Assembly (NCBI RefSeq): GCF_003481985.1
Contig: NZ_QUMD01000011.1
Coordinates: 50,122 to 114,121, forward strand
Length of the DNA: 64,000 nucleotides
Origin: Clostridium sp. OF09-36
GTDB lineage: Bacteria; Bacillota; Clostridia; Lachnospirales; Lachnospiraceae
Direction: 5' to 3'
Under the pieces are notes generated by a model. It was not told the DNA's origin. It did not search any database and saw only the letters and a list, made by a program, of their open reading frames with translations. A program made the position numbers and the translations under genes. Below, piece after piece: positions 39,411 to 47,906 of this stretch (its first letter is position 1; each line of letters begins with the position of its first letter).

Positions 39411-39875
39411 TTAGCCTTCAATGGCTACGTATTTTTTATTTTCTACCTTCGGCTGTGCTTCCTTCTTCGGAACAAACAGTTTCAGGATGCCGTGCTTGAA
39501 CTCGGCCTTGATATCCTGCTCAGTGATGTCTTCACCAACGTAGAAGGAACGCTGGCACGCACCGGCATAACGCTCGCGGCGGATGTACTTACCGGTTTCT
39601 TTCTCCTGCTCGTCCTTATCAAGTCCCTTGGATGCGCTGATGGTTAAGTAACCATCCTTCAGCTCTGCGGTGATCTCGTCTTTGGTGAATCCTGGAAGAT
39701 CCATCTCCAGCTCATAGCCACCTTCCAGTTCCTTAATGTCGGTCTTCATCATGTTCTTTGCATGACGTCCGTAAAGTTTTTTCTCTATCTTATTTCCAGC
39801 GTTCTCATCGAAGAATGGAAAATCTCTCATAAAATCATCAAACATATCCTCACCAAAAATACTCGGCATTAACAT
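39411..39875 (-). CDS. Hsp20 small heat-shock protein, copy 1
   Basis: A 154-residue small heat-shock protein, intact. It has the N-terminal arm MLMPSIFGEDMFDDFM, an alpha-crystallin domain with GGYELEMDLPGFTKDE and DGYLTISASKG, and the variable loop RRERYAGACQRSFYVGEDI. The C-terminal end is KKEAQPKVENKKYVAIEG. It binds unfolding proteins and keeps them soluble. AAAGGAG precedes the ATG by about nine bases. It is the first gene after the CIRCE promoter. The second copy downstream is nearly the same at protein level. Confidence 0.93.
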   Translation of the reverse strand: MLMPSIFGEDMFDDFMRDFPFFDENAGNKIEKKLYGRHAKNMMKTDIKELEGGYELEMDLPGFTKDEITAELKDGYLTISASKGLDKDEQEKETGKYIRRERYAGACQRSFYVGEDITEQDIKAEFKHGILKLFVPKKEAQPKVENKKYVAIEG

Positions 39876-40259
39876 AAGTCATCTCTCCTTTTCTATCTAT
39901 GCTTTTCTATGCTTAACCTTGTTTCTTTGGAACCAGGATCTTTCAGGGATCTCCGGGAACCTCTTTCTTTGTTCCCTCTGTATCCCTTTCCTTTGTTCTA
40001 CATGTACTATAGCACGCATTGTTAGCACTGTCAATAGTTGAGTGCTAATTTTTTTGTGAAGATTTTGTGAACGCCGCAATGCTGGTTCCGAAGCACAATA
40101 CACCGGCAATGCCACACCGGCTTCTTTCAGCCAGATTTTTCCCTGTGCTTTTCGCATACTGCCGGATTGCAAATGTTTTTCCCGTCTGTCATGCACCCGT
40201 GATCAAAAGCGCTTTCTTTTGTGTTGAAATTTTCTCCGCTTTTCCAAATAAATATCCCC
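39876..40259 (-). other. hsp20 leader and upstream gap
   Basis: Apart from the CIRCE promoter at 40006-40048 I see no gene here. The 130-base leader is pyrimidine-rich on the plus strand. The stretch 40050-40259, between the promoter and the end of the methyltransferase gene, has no convincing hairpin terminator. Confidence 0.5.
40006..40048 (-). promoter_or_regulatory. CIRCE operator and sigma-A promoter of hsp20
   Basis: TTAGCACTG-N9-GAGTGCTAA (40022-40048), one mismatch from the CIRCE consensus bound by the repressor HrcA. On the minus strand TTGACA (40034-40029) lies inside it and TATAGT (40011-40006) follows after exactly 17 bases, so bound HrcA would block the polymerase directly. Expression should rise with heat. 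Confidence 0.95.
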
Positions 40260-41030
40260 CTATTTCGTCCGTTTTTTCACCGCCCGCAGCATATACAGCG
40301 GTGTTGCGGCGTAAAAGAACTTCTCGCGTTCGCTCCAGAGTTCTTTCGTGACATCCCGCACAAAGGAGATATCGGTACACGGGAGCTGTCTGAGCACGCC
40401 CATGTCGAAATCCGGGCGCTGCGCGTTTCCGAATACCCGGTAATTTTCCGGCTCCAGTTCACTGTCGATGTATTCGTAGGAACCGTCATGGGTATAGCCC
40501 CTTCCGTATTTTTCCAGACCTTCGCGCTCGCGGCGGATCGCCTCGTCCCGCACCGGTCCCAGCTGATACGGCAGATGCCAGTTGGCATCGAAGATCAGGA
40601 GCACACCGCCCGGTTTTAAGACCCGCAGCCACTCCCCGTATACCTTCAGATGCTCTCTTATGATGTGGGTCACATTCCGGCTGACCAGCAGATCAAAGGT
40701 ATCGTCTGGAAATGGCAGGGCACCGAAATCTCCCTTCAAAAGCTCCGGTGATACCCTGTAATGTTCCGCATTTTTTCTGGCGTGCTCCAGCATTCCTTCG
40801 GAACCGTCAATGCCCGTCACCTGGTGTCCGGCCTTTGATAACAGGACAGAAAAAAAGCCCGGACCGCATCCGGCATCCAGAATCCGGAGCGGACGGCTGT
40901 CCGGTGCCTGGGACTCAATCAGTTCCAGCCATTTTTTCGGACGGTCCGTGGCAAATTCCTCCTCAACATAATTGTTATAATTATCAGACCGGACGGTCCA
41001 GTCTTTGTTGATCTGTTCCTGTGTTAACAT
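40260..41030 (-). CDS. Class I SAM-dependent methyltransferase, downstream of nik genes
   Basis: A 256-residue Rossmann-fold methyltransferase with SAM motif I LDAGCGPGFFSVLL, acidic motif II VTGIDGSEGML, and motif IV DLLVSRNVTH. The substrate half has the distinctive FDANWHLPYQLGPV block, shared with the second methyltransferase of this locus at 46981. Its substrate is unknown. Last gene of the lar-nik cluster, 138 bases after the last ABC gene. Possible roles include modifying a metal chelator or a cofactor. That is inferred from context only. Confidence 0.8.
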   Translation of the reverse strand: MLTQEQINKDWTVRSDNYNNYVEEEFATDRPKKWLELIESQAPDSRPLRILDAGCGPGFFSVLLSKAGHQVTGIDGSEGMLEHARKNAEHYRVSPELLKGDFGALPFPDDTFDLLVSRNVTHIIREHLKVYGEWLRVLKPGGVLLIFDANWHLPYQLGPVRDEAIRREREGLEKYGRGYTHDGSYEYIDSELEPENYRVFGNAQRPDFDMGVLRQLPCTDISFVRDVTKELWSEREKFFYAATPLYMLRAVKKRTK

Positions 41031-41168
41031 TACAAAATTTCCTTTCTGTAAATATCTTCGGATATCTTCCTTTTTCTAATATCTTCCATTCCTGCAATTC
41101 GAAATGAATACGCAGGTAATTAGCAATTCCTACACTTTCTGCCCTATTAATTTACACCGTTATTGCCA

Positions 41169-41944
41169 TTACACAGACAGCACCGAATCGATCAGTTTTT
41201 TCGTATACGGCTGTCTGGGGTTTTGGATCACCTGCGCAGTCTCCCCTTCTTCTACAACCCTTCCCTTATAAAGAACATAAAGCCGGTCGCAAAAGCTGCT
41301 GACCAGTGCGAGATCGTGAGAAATAAATAAAATTGAGAGTTGCTGATTCTGCCGGATCTCATTCAAAAGCGCTATGATCTGCGCCTGCACAGACACATCC
41401 AGCGCAGAGGTCGCTTCATCACAGATCAAAAGCTTTGGGGTTTGTGCAAGCGCCCGCGCGATCGCGGCACGCTGGCATTCCCCGCCGCTGACCTGTCCCG
41501 GGTAAAGGCCGAGAAAGCTTTCATCCAGCTGACACTGCAAAGCAGCCGCCCAGCCTCTTCCCTGCGTGCTTTTTTGTCCGGCATGACCAACTTTAGGGCT
41601 TCGCAAATGCTTTCCCCCAGTGTTAAGCGCGGATCAAACGAGCTTCTCGGCTCTTGAAAGATCATCTTTATGTTCCGGTAAGCCGCACGCAGGGCAGCTC
41701 CCTTTGCTGTAGTCAGCTCCGTTCCGCACAGCTTTACTGAACCGCTGTCCGGCAAGACCAGGCGGGTAACAATGCGTGCCAGAGTCGACTTTCCAGAACC
41801 GCTCTCTCCGACAATTCCAACACACTCGCCCGGTCTCACAGTAAGGGAAATGTCGTTGACTGCACAAAACCGCCTGCCGCCATGCTCATGAAATGTTTTT
41901 GTGATATGTGATACTTCCAGTATCGGCTGCATGTCTGACTGCAA
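41169..41944 (-). CDS. Peptide/nickel ABC transporter ATPase, NikE/OppF type (one frameshift)
   Basis: About 258 residues after repair. Motifs are Walker A GESGSGKST, Q-loop IFQEPRSSFDPR, signature VSGGECQRAAIARAL, Walker B LLICDEATSALD and switch LFISHDLALV. The frame breaks near 41532 after LLCSV. Adding one C (GTCCAG) gives LLCSVQLDESFLGLYPGQ. The start is probably TTG 41944, with GGGAGGTGAT before it; ATG 41932 is the alternative. It pairs with the ATPase at 42089. The short C-terminal end fits nickel-type transporters better than the long Opp type. Confidence 0.82.
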
Positions 41945-41959
41945 AATTATCACCTCCCG

Positions 41960-42050
41960 AATCGTCCATGTTGCTGGCCACGCACGTGCACGGCAATGGT
42001 CTTCCTTACCTGTAAATCCTGGCTGGCAAGTGTTGCTGGCCACGCACACA
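41960..42050. repeat. Short direct repeat between the two nik ATPase genes
   Basis: Two copies of GTTGCTGGCCACGCAC, at about 41969 and 42034 on the plus strand, in the 144-base gap. No function is apparent; it may mark an old duplication or deletion point. Confidence 0.5.
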
Positions 42051-42088
42051 CGCCCGGCAGCATCCCAATTGCTGCGCGCCCAAAGAAA

Positions 42089-43141
42089 CTATCCACATGC
42101 GCCTGCCGTCTTCATAAGTTTTGGAACTGCTGCCAGCAGTTCCCGGGTGTACGGATGCTTCGGATGTTTCAAAACCTCTTCCCTGGTACCGCACTCCACG
42201 ATCTGCCCATCTTTCATCACCACGATCCGGTCTGCCATCTTCGCAGCGACTCCCATATTATGCGTGATCAGAAGAATGGCCGTTTTATATTGCCGGCGCA
42301 GCTCCAGCAGTTCTTTAATCACCTGTGCCTGTACGGTAACATCCAGTGCACTGGTCGGCTCGTCAGCCAGAAGAACATCTGGCTTTAGAACCATCGCTAA
42401 TGCGATCGCTACCCGCTGATTCATACCACCAGACAGCTGCACCGGGCAGCTGTCGAGAATCCGGTCGGGATCTGAAAATTCCATTTGTTCCAGAAGCAAT
42501 TTTGCCTGCTTTCTCGCATCCGCTTTTCGCACGCTTTTGTCATGTGCATGCATGGCATCGTAAAACTGCCGCCAGATTTTGCGGGTAGGATCGAGCGATA
42601 CGCCCGGCTCCTGAAACACGACGCCGATTCCGGTACCCCGGATGCTGCAAAGCCCGCCGGTTCCAAACCGCCTTTTTCTCCGGTTCCAAAGTCGTCTGTC
42701 CGCAGTCCGGCAGGCTTCTTTCCCTGCTGAAAAATGATCTGCAGATCCAGAAGCGTTTGTTCTCCGAAGTTTCCGGGCAGCTGACTCACACAAACTCTCT
42801 CCCCGAAACAGCACCCTTCCCTCCGTGACCATCACCCGGTCCTGAAGTTGAAGGATTGACTGAAACAGCGTGCTCTTCCCCGATCCGCTTTCCCCGATCA
42901 CGCAGACAATTTCCGCAGCATGCAGCGAAAGGCTGATTCCCTGCAGAACAGAATCGGAACCATCTGCATAGCGCACTGACAGATTTTTTAATTCCAGCAA
43001 TGCATTTTGTTCAGGCCAGCTTTCCTGCTCCGGCTGCATTACACATTCTGGCTGCGCTTCCTGCTCCGGCTGCATTACACATTCCGGCTGCACATCCTGC
43101 TCCAACGGTCTTGCACACTTCAGCTGCATTTTCTGCTCCAC
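42089..43141 (-). CDS. Peptide/nickel ABC transporter ATPase, NikD/OppD type, with insertion
   Basis: A 350-residue ATPase with Walker A GESGSGKST, Q-loop VVFQEPGVSLDP, signature LSGGMNQRVAIALAM, Walker B LLADEPTSALD and switch LLITHNMGV. Two oddities are seen. The N-terminus begins with about 50 residues of Gln/Pro/Glu repeats (QPECVMQPEQEA, 36-base period) before the first strand LLELKNLSVRY. A 39-residue Arg-rich insertion also separates ARKLRR from IRGTGIGVVFQ, where relatives have none. Other frames there read no better. GTG 43141 is preferred for its GGAGGGG site; ATG 43129 is the alternative. Confidence 0.8.
   Translation of the reverse strand: MEQKMQLKCARPLEQDVQPECVMQPEQEAQPECVMQPEQESWPEQNALLELKNLSVRYADGSDSVLQGISLSLHAAEIVCVIGESGSGKSTLFQSILQLQDRVMVTEGRVLFRGESLCESAARKLRRTNASGSADHFSAGKEACRTADRRLWNRRKRRFGTGGLCSIRGTGIGVVFQEPGVSLDPTRKIWRQFYDAMHAHDKSVRKADARKQAKLLLEQMEFSDPDRILDSCPVQLSGGMNQRVAIALAMVLKPDVLLADEPTSALDVTVQAQVIKELLELRRQYKTAILLITHNMGVAAKMADRIVVMKDGQIVECGTREEVLKHPKHPYTRELLAAVPKLMKTAGACG
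43020..43125. repeat. 36-base coding repeats at the N-terminus of the nikD-like gene
   Basis: Two and a half copies of a unit encoding QPECVMQPEQEA, in phase with the gene. This lengthens the N-terminus in front of the ATPase domain. Confidence 0.7.
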
Positions 43142-43256
43142 CAAATCCCCTCCTCTCCACTGGCATCTGCTTTTCCTTTTCCAGCAAGGCAACCTTACTC
43201 TGTTTCATCATAATCCACGGATACACGGACCTGCCTGACACAAACCATTCCTTTCG

Positions 43257-44912
43257 CTACTTCACGCAGGTCTGCGCCGTAATATGATAATAATCCACCG
43301 GTGACTGCTCCAGTCCCTCAACCGTATCCTTCATCGCCATATACATATTTAAATGAAACATATTGCAATAGGAGTTATCAGCCAGCACGGTCTTGTCGAT
43401 CTGCTTTGCAAGCTCCGCACGCCTGCCAGTATCAAATTCCACGGCAAGTTCTCCAAGCAGGGCATCGACCTCTGCATTGGAATATCTACCAAAATTGTTG
43501 GTACCGTCCGTTCCGTAGCTGTTCATCAGATAAGAATACGGATCACCAGTCGGAAGCGTTACCTCTGCGTATACACTTAAATCAAAGGTTCCTGCATGGC
43601 CGCGGTCTTCGGTGCTGTCTAACTGCTCTACACTTGCCTCAATGCCAAGCTGGCTTAAAGCAGACTGCAGCGCCTGACTGCTCTGCGGCAGACCGGTTCG
43701 TCCATAGGTAATGATCTGGAGAGAAACTTTTTCTCCGTCTTTGTCCAGAATTCCATCTCCATCCGAGTCCCTGTAACCATGTTCCTCCAACAGTTTTTTT
43801 GCGCCCTCCATATCGAAATCCGGGACGTTGGCCAGAGATGCTTCATCGCTGAATGCCGTGACCGCCGGAAACGTGGTTTTCGTCGGAGTTCCCGCTCCGT
43901 TTACCAGCACCTTCGCGTAATTTTCACGGTCCACTGCCATGCAGACGGCTTTCCGGAATACAGGGTCGCCCGTAAATTCATGTTCCAGATTAAAATAAAT
44001 CTTGTATACACGGGAGGTTGCAGCCTGGGAAATCTTGAAGCCCTTTGTACCGTCAAACAGGTCGCGTGCATCGTAAGACAAACCGTAGCAGGCATCCAGT
44101 TCCCCTTTCTGCAGTGCCATACTGGAAGCATCCAGATCATTGATGGCGCGGATCGTCACATGCTTGCTTGCCGGTCTTCCACCCCAGTAATCATCAAAAG
44201 CATCCAGTTCCATGCGCTGGTTTTCAACATATTCCACCAGCTTAAATGGTCCGGTTCCTATTGTTGCGTTGCCCGCATCATCCAGGCTTTTCACATCCAC
44301 AATGCCGGAATATGGGTCGCACAGACAGTTCGGCAAAACCGGATTCGGCGTGTTGGTTGTGATTTTTAATGTATTGCCCTCTGCGTCGATGGATGCGATA
44401 TTCAATTCCTGCGCCGCACGGCTCTGCATGGAGCAGGTCCGTAACAGAGAGGCCTTTACCGCTTCCGCATCCACGGGATTTCCACTCTGGAAAAGTACCC
44501 CGTCGCGCAGTTCAATAGTCCAGGCCAGTCCATCGTCTGAAACGGAATACTCCTTTACCAGATTTTTTTCCACATTTAAATTTTCATCGAACCGGAATAA
44601 TGATTCCATGACACCGGTACGCATGCCGACCCAGGCATACGCTCCCGAAGCCGGGTCAACATTGCCGACATAATCACCGAAGACAAAATTGCTGCGTGTG
44701 TCTGTGCCAGCCTCCAAATTGCTGGACGCATTCGCATCTTTTTTTCCAGCAGAACCTTCCGGAGCGCCTGCTGCAGCGCCCGGGGTCTTCCCGTTCATGG
44801 TTGCTGCATTCGATCCAGCTTCACTTCCAACGCCCCCAGCCGTTTTACTGCCACATGCTGTCAGCGTCAGAACCGCCAGCATGATCAGACATGCAATTGT
44901 TGTTTTTTTCAT
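43257..44912 (-). CDS. Nickel/peptide-binding lipoprotein, SBP family 5
   Basis: A 551-residue extracellular binding protein. It has a lipoprotein signal (IACLIMLAVLTLTACGS), an Ala/Gly/Ser linker, and the family-5 fold seen in LRDGVLFQSGNPVDAEAV and GDPVFRKAVCMAVDRENY, with C-terminal FHLNMYMAMKDTVEG. Family 5 binds peptides, or nickel as a chelate in NikA types. Gene order after lar genes favours nickel or nickel-chelate uptake. AAGGAG is six bases before ATG 44912; the longer in-frame start would precede the signal with acidic residues. It follows the permease genes and precedes the ATPases. Confidence 0.82.
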   Translation of the reverse strand: MKKTTIACLIMLAVLTLTACGSKTAGGVGSEAGSNAATMNGKTPGAAAGAPEGSAGKKDANASSNLEAGTDTRSNFVFGDYVGNVDPASGAYAWVGMRTGVMESLFRFDENLNVEKNLVKEYSVSDDGLAWTIELRDGVLFQSGNPVDAEAVKASLLRTCSMQSRAAQELNIASIDAEGNTLKITTNTPNPVLPNCLCDPYSGIVDVKSLDDAGNATIGTGPFKLVEYVENQRMELDAFDDYWGGRPASKHVTIRAINDLDASSMALQKGELDACYGLSYDARDLFDGTKGFKISQAATSRVYKIYFNLEHEFTGDPVFRKAVCMAVDRENYAKVLVNGAGTPTKTTFPAVTAFSDEASLANVPDFDMEGAKKLLEEHGYRDSDGDGILDKDGEKVSLQIITYGRTGLPQSSQALQSALSQLGIEASVEQLDSTEDRGHAGTFDLSVYAEVTLPTGDPYSYLMNSYGTDGTNNFGRYSNAEVDALLGELAVEFDTGRRAELAKQIDKTVLADNSYCNMFHLNMYMAMKDTVEGLEQSPVDYYHITAQTCVK

Positions 44913-45084
44913 TTCTACTCTCCTTTTCATTCTATCTGAAATCCCAAACTCTCCGATTTCCTGTTTCACTTCCAAATTGCCGGTGTCCATCTGTTTTCAT
45001 ATCTGCCCTTGTCTCCATATATCTGTCTGCAACCTTCCCAACATCTGTTGCGGCCTTTCACAGCAACAATCGTACAACTTGTCT

Positions 45085-45897
45085 CTACCGGCCCGGGTCC
45101 AGCACATCCCGCACGCTGTCTCCCAGCAGGTTAAACAGAATCGTGACCAGAAAAATCGCAAGCGCCGGATACAAAACAATCCACGGACACTGCTGCATCA
45201 GACTGCGTCCTTCCGAAAGCATGCTGCCCCACTCCGCGGTGGAGGAGCCGAGTCCGAGAAAGCTCAGTCCGGAAATACTCAGCATAGCACTGCTCAAATG
45301 CAGCGTTCCGGTCACAACGACTGGCCGGATGGCATTGGGAAATACATGCCGCAGCAAAATAGACCCACTGCTCTGGCCATTTAAGATTTCCGCCTTGACA
45401 TAATTTTCCTGCCGGATGGAAAGCACATAGCTGCGTGTCAGGCGTGCATACTGCGTCCAGCCCGTTGCCGCTAATGCAAAAATCCCGTTTTTCAGCCCTG
45501 GCCCTAACATCCCTGCTACTGCGATCGATAACACAATGCCCGGAAATGCAAGGAAAATATCGACAACCCGCATCAGGATTTCATCTGCGATGCCGCCTGC
45601 ATACCCGCTGACCATCCCTATAGTACAACCAATAAACATAGATAATACTACGATCAAAAGCGAAGCAAAGATGGAGCTGTACGCTCCTGCCAGAATCCGG
45701 GATAAAATGCATCGTCCCAGTCCATCTGTCCCCATCGGATATTCCGCATCCGGCGGATGTTTTGCCGCAAGCAAATCTACCAGTTCCGCATCGTGCGGAG
45801 CCAGACGCGCCGAAACCAGACTAAATAAACAAAGTGCAAGAAACAAGAGCAGGTAAACCATCATTTTTCTTTTTGCCCAGGTTTTTGAATGCTTCAT
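45085..45897 (-). CDS. Nickel/peptide ABC transporter permease, NikC type
   Basis: A 270-residue permease with first helix VYLLLFLALCLFSLVSARL, the DppC/NikC block YPMGTDGLGRCILSR, five more helices and the coupling loop NYVKAEILNGQS in place of the usual EAA sequence. It ends GDSVRDVLDPGR. ATG at 45897 overlaps the stop of the preceding permease by four bases (ATGA), so the two are coupled. It is shorter than OppC of the peptide operon in this window, as NikC proteins usually are. Confidence 0.87.
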   Translation of the reverse strand: MKHSKTWAKRKMMVYLLLFLALCLFSLVSARLAPHDAELVDLLAAKHPPDAEYPMGTDGLGRCILSRILAGAYSSIFASLLIVVLSMFIGCTIGMVSGYAGGIADEILMRVVDIFLAFPGIVLSIAVAGMLGPGLKNGIFALAATGWTQYARLTRSYVLSIRQENYVKAEILNGQSSGSILLRHVFPNAIRPVVVTGTLHLSSAMLSISGLSFLGLGSSTAEWGSMLSEGRSLMQQCPWIVLYPALAIFLVTILFNLLGDSVRDVLDPGR

Positions 45898-46880
45898 GCC
45901 CCCTCCTCCATTCCGGCGTTAATCCGCGGATCCATATAAAAATAGAAGAAATCTGTCAACAGATTGATGAGCAGATAGATCACACTCATCCAGACAACAA
46001 ACGCCTGGATGACCGGGTAATCGCGGGAAGTAACCGCACTGGTTACCATATATCCCATTCCCGGCAGGGAAAAGATCACTTCAATGGCGGCCGTTCCTCC
46101 TAAAAGAGAACCCACCGACATGGACAATAACGTCAAAATTGTTGTCATGGCATTGCGCAGCACATAAGAAAACAGTACAATTCCCGGAGCCAGGCCCCGG
46201 GAATACGCGCCATCCACATAAGATTTTCTCAATTGCTCCAGCACGGCTGCCCGCACCTGCCGGATATATTTTCCGGTCATAGGAATCGCCAGCGCCAGCG
46301 TCGGAAGCACCAGACTGTCCCAGGAACCTGTAGAAAGGATCGGGAACCAATCCAGCTTCAGCGCCAGAACATACAAAAGCAGCAGTGACACAATGTAGTT
46401 GGGCAGGCTGTTGCCGATAAAACTCAGAAAACGAATGCTGATATCTACCGGTTTTCCCTGTTTCACAGCAGTCAGGACACCAAGCGGAAGCGAAAAAAGA
46501 ACCGTCACAAGCACCGATGCCGCCGTCAGTTTCAAGGTATTCGGCAGCGCGGACAACAATTTCCCAGCCACCGGAGCACCATCCAGATACGATACTCCCA
46601 TATCGCCGCGGACAAAGCAAGAGAGCCAGTCCACATACTGAACCAGAAATGGACGGTCTAAGCCAAGCTGATGCCGCATTGCTTCTACGACCTCCGGAGC
46701 CGGTGCCGTGCCCTGCCCCTGGAGCATCATCTCGACCGGATCCTTCGGAGAAAGATACATCAGACCGTATGTCAGAAATGTCACACCGAGCAGTACCGGA
46801 ATGAGCGCAATGATCCGTCTCAGCGCATATCCGCATGCAGGATGTTTTTCCCGTACACTGTGTAAAACTGACATAGCCAT
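45894..46880 (-). CDS. Nickel/peptide ABC transporter permease, NikB type
   Basis: A 328-residue permease with the OppB/NikB N-terminus (RRIIALIPVLLGVTFLTYGL) and the conserved PKDPVEMMLQGQ stretch. Later parts are GDMGVSYLDGAPV, DGAYSRGLAPG (coupling loop) and IFSLPGMGYMVTSAV, with a final FFYFYMDPRINAG. No frameshift was seen. It forms the channel with the NikC-type subunit, with which it overlaps. The methyltransferase gene lies 100 bases upstream. Confidence 0.88.
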   Translation of the reverse strand: MAMSVLHSVREKHPACGYALRRIIALIPVLLGVTFLTYGLMYLSPKDPVEMMLQGQGTAPAPEVVEAMRHQLGLDRPFLVQYVDWLSCFVRGDMGVSYLDGAPVAGKLLSALPNTLKLTAASVLVTVLFSLPLGVLTAVKQGKPVDISIRFLSFIGNSLPNYIVSLLLLYVLALKLDWFPILSTGSWDSLVLPTLALAIPMTGKYIRQVRAAVLEQLRKSYVDGAYSRGLAPGIVLFSYVLRNAMTTILTLLSMSVGSLLGGTAAIEVIFSLPGMGYMVTSAVTSRDYPVIQAFVVWMSVIYLLINLLTDFFYFYMDPRINAGMEEGA

Positions 46881-46980
46881 TCCCCCTTTCCCGGCAATTT
46901 CTCCTATCTTTCATCGTCCCAGTACAATCGGACCTCTTCCTGCTGCCATGCATGCCTGTGTGCACGCAGCAAAATTCCGT

Positions 46981-47772
46981 CTAGGTTTCTGGTTTTTCCG
47001 CACAGATCATAAACGTATGGATCGGATGGTCTCGCTCCCAGTCCAGCGGATCCTGCACCCCCGGTCCAATATCGTCAATCACCTTTATAATCTGCATTCC
47101 CAGCCTTTCTAACACAGCCCTGTCCCATTCCGGTCTTTTTTCTTTGGAAAGAGGAAGGGAATATGCCGTCTGCTCCAGCTCCAGAATCCGCGATTTCGGA
47201 AGATTTCCGGCATAATTGTGCACCGGATACTTCGCGCGGAAAGCCTGCTCTGCTGCCTTTTTCTGCGCACGGAGTTCATCGTCGTAAAGATACAGATACC
47301 AGTTGGCATCAAAATAAACCATACGGCCGCCCGGTGCAAGAACACGCGCCCATTCCGAAAGCGCCTGCTCCGGGTACTCCAGGTTCCAGACCACATTGCG
47401 GCTGACGATCAAGTCAAAGCTGTTATCTTCAAACGGAAGAAATTCTCCCCGGTGAAGGACAAACTTTGCCTTTGCACCATAGCTTTCAGCATTTTGTTTC
47501 GCATGCGCAAGCATCTCTCCGGTCACATCGACCGCAGTCACCTCATGCCCGGCAAGCGCCAGATTAATGGCAAAAAAGCCTGGGCCTGTTCCAATATCCA
47601 GCACGCGCAGGCATTCTTTTTGTGGTCCATGGGAAAGAATCAGCTCCCTCCATGCCTGCCTCCGCCAGTCATTCATCTCCGCAATATTCTGCGCACTGTA
47701 GCTTTGCGCACGGTCCGTCCAATAAGACGTCAGCGTATCCAAAATTTCATCCTGATTCATCTGTTCCTGCAC
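46981..47772 (-). CDS. Class I SAM-dependent methyltransferase, between larC and nik genes
   Basis: A 263-residue methyltransferase with motif I LDIGTGPGFFAINL, motif II VTAVDVTGEML, and DLIVSRNVVW. The block VYFDANWYLYLYDDE matches the FDANWHLPYQ block of the copy at 40260, so the two are related and may act on similar molecules. The start is GTG 47772 (MQEQMNQDE), with the ATG four codons later as alternative. It lies 134 bases after larC and 100 bases before the permease. The role in nickel handling is suggested only by position. Confidence 0.82.
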   Translation of the reverse strand: MQEQMNQDEILDTLTSYWTDRAQSYSAQNIAEMNDWRRQAWRELILSHGPQKECLRVLDIGTGPGFFAINLALAGHEVTAVDVTGEMLAHAKQNAESYGAKAKFVLHRGEFLPFEDNSFDLIVSRNVVWNLEYPEQALSEWARVLAPGGRMVYFDANWYLYLYDDELRAQKKAAEQAFRAKYPVHNYAGNLPKSRILELEQTAYSLPLSKEKRPEWDRAVLERLGMQIIKVIDDIGPGVQDPLDWERDHPIHTFMICAEKPET

Positions 47773-47906
47773 GATTCCTGTTCTCCCGATCTCCTGACAG
47801 CTTTGCTGCCATTTTGTTTTTGCGGCTGCTTCTGCTGCCTTCCTTCTTTCGGGCTGCTTTCTGCCGTTTCATTCCCGCGGCTGCTTCCCACAGCTGCATC
47901 CCTGTT

